Assembly: GCA_963575745.1 (NCBI GenBank)
Contig: CAUYUJ010015726.1
Coordinates: 1,025,449-1,085,448 of the forward strand
DNA from: Prorocentrum cordatum
Lineage: Eukaryota > Sar > Dinophyceae > Prorocentrales > Prorocentraceae
Reading direction: 5' to 3'
DNA length: 60,000 bases
The notes under the pieces were generated by a model, which saw only the letters and a program-made list of their open reading frames with translations, searched no databases and was not told the DNA's origin. Shown here one piece after another: positions 53,516 through 60,000 of this stretch. The translations under genes and the position numbers were made by a program. The stretch's first letter is position 1. The number at the start of each line of letters is the position of its first letter.

Positions 53516-54178
53516 TTAGAGCTGGTCTGGCACGGGGGCGACGTCTGAGAGATCGCTTTCTTGCTTGGCCAGCTGCTGCTTTGACTTCTCAAGATCTTGC
53601 ATCGCTGACTCGCTCGCCTCGGCGGGGGGCCGCGGGGCCTTCGCCTGAGCGCGTAACTCCTCGAGAACAGCTCTGTCGGCCACGTGGCTGGGGCCGCCGA
53701 ACTCAACGGCCTCCGTGACAACCTTCTCTCCAGCCTCGATCTGCTTGAGAACGCTCGCGCGCTCGGTCTGGGCGGGATCCTCCGTGGACTGGGTCTGGAC
53801 CTCGGTGGCCGCCTCGTTCGCGCCGCCGTTGGGTTTGGCCCTGCTGAGCTCCGCCCCGGCTGCTTTGAGGCACCGCTCCATCTGCTGCGCGCTTGGGCGC
53901 TGGGCCCCGGGGGTCCAGATTGGGCCGCGGACCAATGCCTCCGACGCGCCTGGGCGGAGAGGCGCCCTCTGCCGGCGCCTCGTCTGCCGCGCGAGCCGCA
54001 ACCAATGATCTGCGCGGCGCGCTGGCGCCGCGCGAGCACTGCGCGCGATTCGCTCAATTTGATGACCCGCCGCAGCGACCGCGCTCCCAGGGCGGCCCGC
54101 GCGGGCCGCGAGGCACGGAAGGTGGCGGGGCCGTGGCGGGGGCCATCGACCAGCGCGCAGCCTAATTAGCCGCGGCAA
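53516..54178 (-). pseudogene. LINE: first-ORF N-terminal piece, coiled coil
   Basis: It starts at an ATG (54178), with Arg-rich residues 1-85 that may be out of frame. It then reads QQMERCLKAAGAELSRAKPN, ERASVLKQIEAGEKVVTEAV, VADRAVLEELRAQAKAPRPP and AMQDLEKSKQQLAKQESDLS with heptad-like spacing. Coiled coils are common in LINE first ORFs. It lies 5' of the endonuclease and RT on the same strand. Confidence 0.5.
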
Positions 54179-54829
54179 AGGGCGCGCAGCGAGGGGCCGA
54201 CCTCAACGCGCTCGGCTTGGGGCTGACCAGGCGAAGCATGGGCGCAAGCCGCGGACCAGCGGCATCCCGTCGTTCCCTCGTGGAACTCATGACCTTGAGC
54301 CAACGTGGCCGCGGAGGAAAATGTCAACGAAAAGGTTCCATGTTTTTTCCAGGCACACCCCAATCGCGCTTTTCATGGCTGGGGGCCCGGGGCCATGGCC
54401 CCGACTCCCGAGCGCCCCCCCGCGGCGACGGGGGCAAGGGCCCACCCGGTCGCCCCCGGGCCTCTTGCCGGGGGGGGGCGAGGAGGAGGAGGGCGGGGAG
54501 GGGGGGGGGGGGCAGGGCGGCGAGGAGGAGGAGGACCAGTGCAAACCAAAGGGCCATCAACGATGTTGGAATTAACCCTCCCCCCAAGCTCACTCTTCAT
54601 AATCCCTTGCAACGGTTCATTTCCATCGAAGGAACTGCCTCGCTGGAAAACGCCCTTGAAGACACTGAAGCACGCGGTGAACATGTCTCCGGGATTCGAC
54701 GCAGCAGATCAACCTGACTGCTGCGCCACGACGATCTGGAACCGCGCCTGAACGCTTTGTTTGGGACTTCAACACCGCGAATCAACATAACTGTTGCGCC
54801 CGCAGACTCCTGAATCCTTCCAAAACACC

Positions 54830-55540
54830 ATGTCTGGCACGTTGACCACGGGAACCCGCGAAATTCTGCAGAATTCTATGAGCGAGCGTGCGTGGAGCTG
54901 AGGCGAGAGCCGCATTTTCAAAGGGGGCCGCCCTCAATCCGTGAAACTGCTGCCAAGTTTTGAAACGAGTGCGCGCGGCGCTGAGACGAGGCCCGCGCTT
55001 TGAAAACAACCCGCACTCGATTCGTGAAACTCTTGCAAATGTTCAAGGCGGGTGCACGCGGCGCTGAGGCGAGAGCGACATGTTGTACATAAACGACGCG
55101 CCTTCAATCCGCGAAGGCCGTGCAATTTGTTTGCGAGAGCGCGCGCGGCGCTGAAGCGAGAGCCACGTTTTGAAGACGGCCCGCCCTCAATCCGTGAAAC
55201 ACCCGCAAATTTTCAAAGCGAATGCGCGCGGCGCTACGGCGAGATCAACACGCTGAAAACGACGCGCCCTCAATCCACGAAGCTCTTGCACATTGTTAAA
55301 TCGAATGTGCGCGGCATTTGGAAAACCGCTCGCCCTCGATCCGCGAAGCCCTTGCAAATTGTTGGAACGAACGCGAGCGGCGCTACGGCGAGAGCCGCAT
55401 TTTGAGAACCGCCCGCGCTCCATCCGCGAAGCTCTTGCAGATGTCTAGAACGAACGCGCGCGGCGCTAAAGCGAGAGCCGCATCTTGGAAGACCACCTGC
55501 CCTCCACCTGTAAAGCCGTTGCCACTTGTTTAGATCCAGG
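54830..55540 (+). repeat. ~83-bp repeat, about eight copies
   Basis: 'gcgctgaggcgagagccgca' recurs at about 54895, 54978, 55061, 55150, 55231, 55381 and 55464. Each copy is followed by 'ccctcaatccgtgaaactcttgcaa'. Divergence between copies is 15-25% by eye. The intervals 54.2-54.8 and 55.55-56.2 kb show no supported gene. Confidence 0.8.
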
Positions 55541-56229
55541 TTCGTGAACGGCGTGGAAGTCTCGGGCGAGACGCCCGGCGCGCCCGAAAAACTGCCCCCC
55601 CGGGCGCAACGAAGAGAACTTGTCTGAGGAGAAAGAGGCTGAACGAAAAGGGGGGGGGAGGAGGGGGGGGGGGGGGGCGCGTGTCATCGCGGGGAAGCGG
55701 TCGGGCGCCGCTCGCTTAAGTGAGAATTACTCGAGGATTGGACCGCGTCATGTCTTCATTCGCTGTCCGCGGGAAATGCGCGGGCGGTTTGCAGGGGCCC
55801 CCGGAGCGCCAACTGTCCGGGGGCCCCGCTGCGCCGCGGCAGGGGGCTCCTGCGCGAGGTCTACCCGCGCGTCTTTTCCTCGTGCGCCCTTAATGCGAGC
55901 GCGAGGGTCGCCGGAGAGAGCCCCCCCTCGCCACCGCGCCCGATTTTTCACGGGGGCGCGACGAGAAGGCTGCTCCCCGCCACTCGCTGAGCAGGGCTGC
56001 AGGAGACGAATCCTGGGCAATAGTCCAGATCAGGTGCGCTTCAGTGCGCGCCGAGCTTCGCGCCCCCCCGCCCCCCTGGCGCTGGGTCCGCCGTCGCATT
56101 CGGCGCCTTTCTCAAGCTTGGCTCGTCGCCCGGCCCAGCGTCGGGCCCGCCGGCGCCAGCGCCGCCGCCGTCGCCCGGGGGGGCCCCAGGGGGGGTAAGG
56201 GTGGTATCTTTGCCTAAGTGGCTTCTGTT

Positions 56230-56398
56230 TTGTCCTGCGTTATCGTCCCCTTCCACTGCCCTCTCTCTTTCTCTTTCTTTATGTTCTTCTTCTTTTTGTT
56301 TTCTTTCTCTCTCTCTCTCACACTCTCTCTCCCTCGCCCTCTTTCTCCCTCTCCCTTTCCCACTCCATCTCCCTCTTCTCTTTTTTTTTTTTTTTTTT

Positions 56399-56440
<42 letters not shown>

Positions 56441-56465
56441 CCTCCCTCTCTCTCTCTCTCTTCCG
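56230..56465 (+). repeat. (CT)n pyrimidine tract
   Basis: CTCTCT with a long T run near 56380-56400. Confidence 0.9.
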
Positions 56466-56735
56466 AATTGGGTTCTAATTAGATTCCAAGTGGATTCCAA
56501 TAGAAATGCGACGATTCCGTATCAATTGGATTCATAATGGAATTTAAATGGGTTCTAGTAAGATTTCAATTGGAAGAGAGCGGATCCCAGATCCACGGGA
56601 TTTCTATTTGGATTCTAATGACATTCCAATCTGATTTAAATATAATTATCCCGGTAAAGCAACCTAACGGCGATGTGTAGGAGCATATATGGAAGCATTC
56701 CCCTTAAGATTCAAATGAGAATCCAGTTGTAGAAT
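56466..56735 (+). repeat. AT-rich 'GGATTCNAAT' degenerate repeat
   Basis: Loosely repeated ggattccaat, ggattctaat, gggttctagt units every 18-22 bp. Part of it (about 56548-56608, 'agatttcaattggaagagag' then 'cggatcccaga') recurs at about 58855-58900. Confidence 0.65.
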
Positions 56736-56789
56736 TCTGCTGTTCTCGCAGTCGTAGTCGCATTCGCGATGACAGTCGCAGTGGCAACG

Positions 56790-58335
56790 GCAGTCGCAGG
56801 CACAGCCTCAGCCTCAGCCTGCCTCAGCCTCAGCCTCAGCCTGCCTCAGCCTCAGCCTGCCTCAGCCTCAGCCTCAGCCTGCTTCAGCCTCAGCATCAGT
56901 CTGCATTCAGCCTCGGCCTCAGCCTCAGCCTGCCTCAGCCTCACCCTGCAGCAGCCTCGGCCTCAGCCTCAGCATGCCTCAGCCTCAGCCTCAGCCTGCC
57001 TCAGCCTCAGCCTCAGCCTGCATCAGCCTCAGCCTCAGTCTGCCGTCGGCCTCGGCCTCAGCCTGCCTCAGCCTCAGCCTGCCTCAGCATCAGCCTCAGC
57101 CTCCGCCTCAGCCTGCCTCAGCCTCAGCCTCAGCCTGCTTCAGCCTCAGCCTCAGTCTGCATTCAGCCTCGGCCTCAGCCTGCATCAGCCTCAGCCTGCC
57201 TCAGCCTCAGCCTCAGCCTCAGCCTGCCTCAGCCTCAGCCTCAGCCTCAGCCTCAGCCTCAGCCTAAGCCTCAGCCTCAGCCAGCCTCAGCCTCAGCCTC
57301 AGTCTGCCTTCAGCCTCGGCCTCAGCCTCAGGCTGCCTCAGCCTCAGCCTAGATGAGCCTCAGCCTCGGCCTCAGCCTGCCTCAGCCTCAGCCTGCCTCA
57401 GCCTCAGCCTTAGCCTGCCTCAGCCTCAGCCTCAGCCTGCTTCAGCCTCAGCCGCAGTCTGCCTTCCGCCTCGGGCTCAGCCTCAGGCTGCCTCAGCCTC
57501 AGCCTGCATCAGCCTCAGCCTCAGCCTCAGCCTGCCTCTGCCTCAGCCTGCCTGAGCCTCAGCCTCAGCCTGCCTCTGCCTCAGCCTCAGCCTGGTTCAG
57601 CCTCAGCCTCGATCTGCCTTCAGCCTCGGCCTCAGCCTCAGCCTGCCTCAGCCTCGGCCTGCCTCAGCCTGCCTGCATCAGCCTCAGCCTCAGCCTCAGC
57701 CTCAGCCTGCCTCAGCCTCAGCCTGCATCAGCCTCAGCCTCAGCCTCAGCCTGCCTCGGCCTCAGCCTGCCTCAGCCTCAGCCTCAAATCTGCCTTCGGC
57801 CTCAGCCTCAGCCTGCTTCAGCCTCAGCCTCAGTCTGCCTTCAGCCTCGGCCGCAGCCTCAGCCTGCCTCAGCCTCAGCCTGCATCAACCTCAGCCTCAG
57901 CCTCAGCCTGCCTCAGCATCAGCCCGCCTCAGCCTCAGCCTCAACCTGCCTCAGCCTCAGCCTCAGCCTCGGCCTGCTTCAGCCTCAGCCTCAGTCTGCC
58001 TTCAGCCTCGGCCTCGGCCTCAGCCTCAGCCTGCCTCAGCATGAGCCTGCCTCAGCCTCAGCCTCAGCCTCAGCCTGCCTCAGCCTCAGCCTCAGCCTGC
58101 TTCAGCCTCAGCCTCAGTCTGCATTCAGCCTCGGCCTCAGCATCAATCTGCCTCAGCCTCACCCTGCATCAGCCTCAGCCTCAGCCTCAGCCTGCCTCAG
58201 CATCAGCCTGCCTCAGCCTCAGCCTCAGCCTGCCTCAGCCTCAGCTCAGCCTGCTTCAGCCTCAGCCTCAGTCTGTCTTCAGCCTCGGCCTCCACCTCAG
58301 CCTGCCTCAGCCTCAACCTGCCTCAGCCTGCCTCA
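56790..58335 (+). repeat. (CAGCCT)n hexanucleotide satellite, block 1
   Basis: CAGCCT runs broken by 'gcctgcctcag', 'gcttcag', 'cagtctgcc(t)tcagcctcgg' at spacings of roughly 110-190 bp, which gives a higher-order pattern. Ser/Leu and Gln/Pro ORFs in it are artefacts. Confidence 0.95.
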
Positions 58336-58690
58336 GCATTCAAAATGTGGCCGGGAATGGAGTTCTGGGAACTCGAAGAACACGAAGTGGCCTACAGTTG
58401 GCTCCGGGCATTCAAAATCATGCCCAGGAATGGAGTTCTGGGAACTCGAAGACCACGAAATGGCCTACAGTTGGCTCCGGGCATTCAAAATGTGGCCCAG
58501 GAATGGAGTTCTGGGAACTCGAAGAGCACGAAGTGGCCTACAGTTGGCTCGGGCATTCAAAATCATGCCCAGAATGGAGTTCTGGGAATTCGAAGACCAC
58601 GAAGTGGCCTACAGTTGGCTCCGGGCATTCAAAATCATGCCCAGGAATGGAATTCTGGGACCTCGAAGACCACGAAGTGTGTAACCGTTT
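58336..58690 (+). repeat. Five tandem 73-bp units inside the CAGCCT satellite
   Basis: 'ggaatggagttctgggaact' starts at 58354, 58427, 58500, about 58572 and 58644. Each is followed by cgaag(a/c)(a/c)cacgaagtggcc and 'tacagttggctccgggcatt'. It is flanked at 58.69-58.9 kb by unique sequence and a copy of the 56.55-kb motif. Confidence 0.9.
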
Positions 58691-58899
58691 GCTTAAAACG
58701 ACTTCCGCGGCTTCTCCCCGGCACCCGCCCAGACCCTTCTGGGGAGTCAAGATGCTTTCTTTTGACACTACTAGAACCCTATCAGTCTTCGCTGTTAGGT
58801 AAAAAAAGGCCCCGCATCCAGAGGATTTTCTATTGGAATCAATTTGGGTTATACTAAGATTTCAATAGAAAGAGAGCGGATCCCAGACCCAGAGGATTT

Positions 58900-60000
58900 C
58901 AGCCTGCCTCAGCCTCAGCCTCAGCCTGCCTCAGCCTGCCTCAGCCTCAGCCTCAGCCTGCTTCAGCCTCAGCATCAGTCTGCCTTCAGCCTCGGCCTCA
59001 GCCTCAGCCTGCCTCAGCCTCACCCTGCATCAGCCTCAGCCTCAGCCTGCCTAAGCCTCAGCCTGCCTCAGCCTCAGTCTCAGCCTGCCTCTGCCTCAGC
59101 CTCAGCCTGCTTCAGCCTCAGCCTCAATCTGCCTTCAGCCTCGGCCTCAGCCTCAGCCTGCTTCAGCCTCAGCCTCAGTCTGCCTTCATCCTCGGCCTCA
59201 GCCTCAGCCTCAGCCGCAGCCTCAGCCTGCATCAGCCTCAGCCTCAGCCTCAGCCTGCCTCAGCATCAGCCTGCCTCAGCCTCAGCCTCAGCCTGCCTCA
59301 GCCTCAGCCTCAGCCTGCTTCAGCCTCAGCCTCAGTCTGCCTTCAGCCTCGCCTCAGCCTCAGCCTGCCTCAGCCTGCATCAGCATCAGCCTCAGCCTCA
59401 GCCTGCATCAGCCTCAGCCTCAGCCTCAGCCTGCCTCAGCATCAGCCTGCCTCAGCCTCAGCCTCAGCCTCAGCCTCAGCCTCAGCCTCAGCCTCAGCCT
59501 GCTTCAGCCTCAGCCTCAGTCTGCCTTCAGCCTCGGCCGCAGCCTCAGCCTGCCTCAGCCTCAGCCTGCATCAGCCTCAGCCTCAGCCTCAGCCTGCCTC
59601 AGCCTCAGCCTGCCTCAGCCTCAGCCTCAGCCTGCCTTGCCTCAGCCTCAGCCTGCTTCAGCCTCAGCCTGCCTCAAGCCTCTGCCTGCATCTGCCTAGC
59701 CTCAGCCCTCCAGCCTCCAGTCTGCCTTCAGCCTGGCCTCAGCCTCAGCCCGCCTCAGCCTCAGCCTGCATCAGCCTCAGCCTCAGCCTCAGCCTGCCTC
59801 AGCATCAGCCTGCCTCAGCCTCAGCCTCAGCCTGCCTCAGCCTCAGCCTCAGCCTGCTTCAGCCTCAGCCTCAGTCTGCCTTCAGCCTCAGCCTGGCCTC
59901 AGCCTCAGCCTCAGACTCAGCCTGCCTCAGCATCAGCCTGCCTCAGCCTCAGCCTCAGCCTGCCTCAGCCTCAGCCTCAGCCTGCCTTCAGCCTCAGCCT
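58900..60000 (+). repeat. (CAGCCT)n hexanucleotide satellite, block 2 (runs off the window)
   Basis: Same unit and same higher-order interruptions as block 1. It continues past the window edge. Confidence 0.95.

Noticed and set aside
56769-58684. Ser/Leu-rich 'proteins' of up to 443 codons
   Set aside because: Pure products of the CAGCCT hexamer and its interruptions.

Overview
The window is nuclear DNA from a large, GC-rich, repeat-dominated eukaryotic genome. There are no operons, ribosome-binding sites or dense short genes. Instead it holds simple repeats, satellites, short foldback elements and a few long, damaged coding tracts. A dinoflagellate is the best guess. That is an inference from family resemblance: a LINE with an EEP-type endonuclease and a characteristic RT, an RNase H/zinc-finger LINE tail, and a transposase-like multicopy gene. 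I found no spliced-leader relic, and no database search was possible. Every coding tract I can support lies on the minus strand.

Layout. 1-8 kb is mostly minisatellite and microsatellite (21-bp units, TAGA, AT, TCC, a 'gcacca' family). 8.0-9.5 kb is the 3' end of a LINE (RNase H plus C-terminal zinc-binding region), cut off at a GGA microsatellite. 9.8-17.5 kb is a nursery of short foldback elements from at least five families, one flanked by a 6-bp direct duplication. 18.0-18.5 kb is a 152-bp triplicated block.

18.93-29.66 kb is a 10.7-kb minus-strand coding tract. It reads coherently through about ten frame changes and several isolated TGA/TAG codons. It has A/P-rich linkers, short in-frame peptide repeats, a region resembling tRNA 2'-phosphotransferase (KptA/Tpt1) and two segments that look like ADP-ribosyl-transferase-fold C-termini. 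31.49-34.82 kb is a 1110-codon frame with an N-terminal C4 zinc-binding motif, broken only by one TAG and one TGA. 36.4-38.1 kb is a 77-bp satellite (about 22 copies) that is open in all three forward frames. 40.39-45.08 kb is a decayed transposase-like gene. 45.9-48.06 kb is a 90-bp satellite (about 24 copies).

48.69-54.18 kb is a decayed LINE on the minus strand: coiled-coil first part, repeated linker, EEP endonuclease, RT, connection domain, with a microsatellite grown inside the RT. 54.8-55.5 kb is an 83-bp repeat. 56.8 kb to the window end is a CAGCCT hexanucleotide satellite interrupted by five 73-bp units.

The coding tracts are best read as mobile or multicopy sequences in various stages of decay. 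The recurring pattern of isolated TGA/TAG codons, several at positions where Trp fits, is the observation most worth testing against RNA data.
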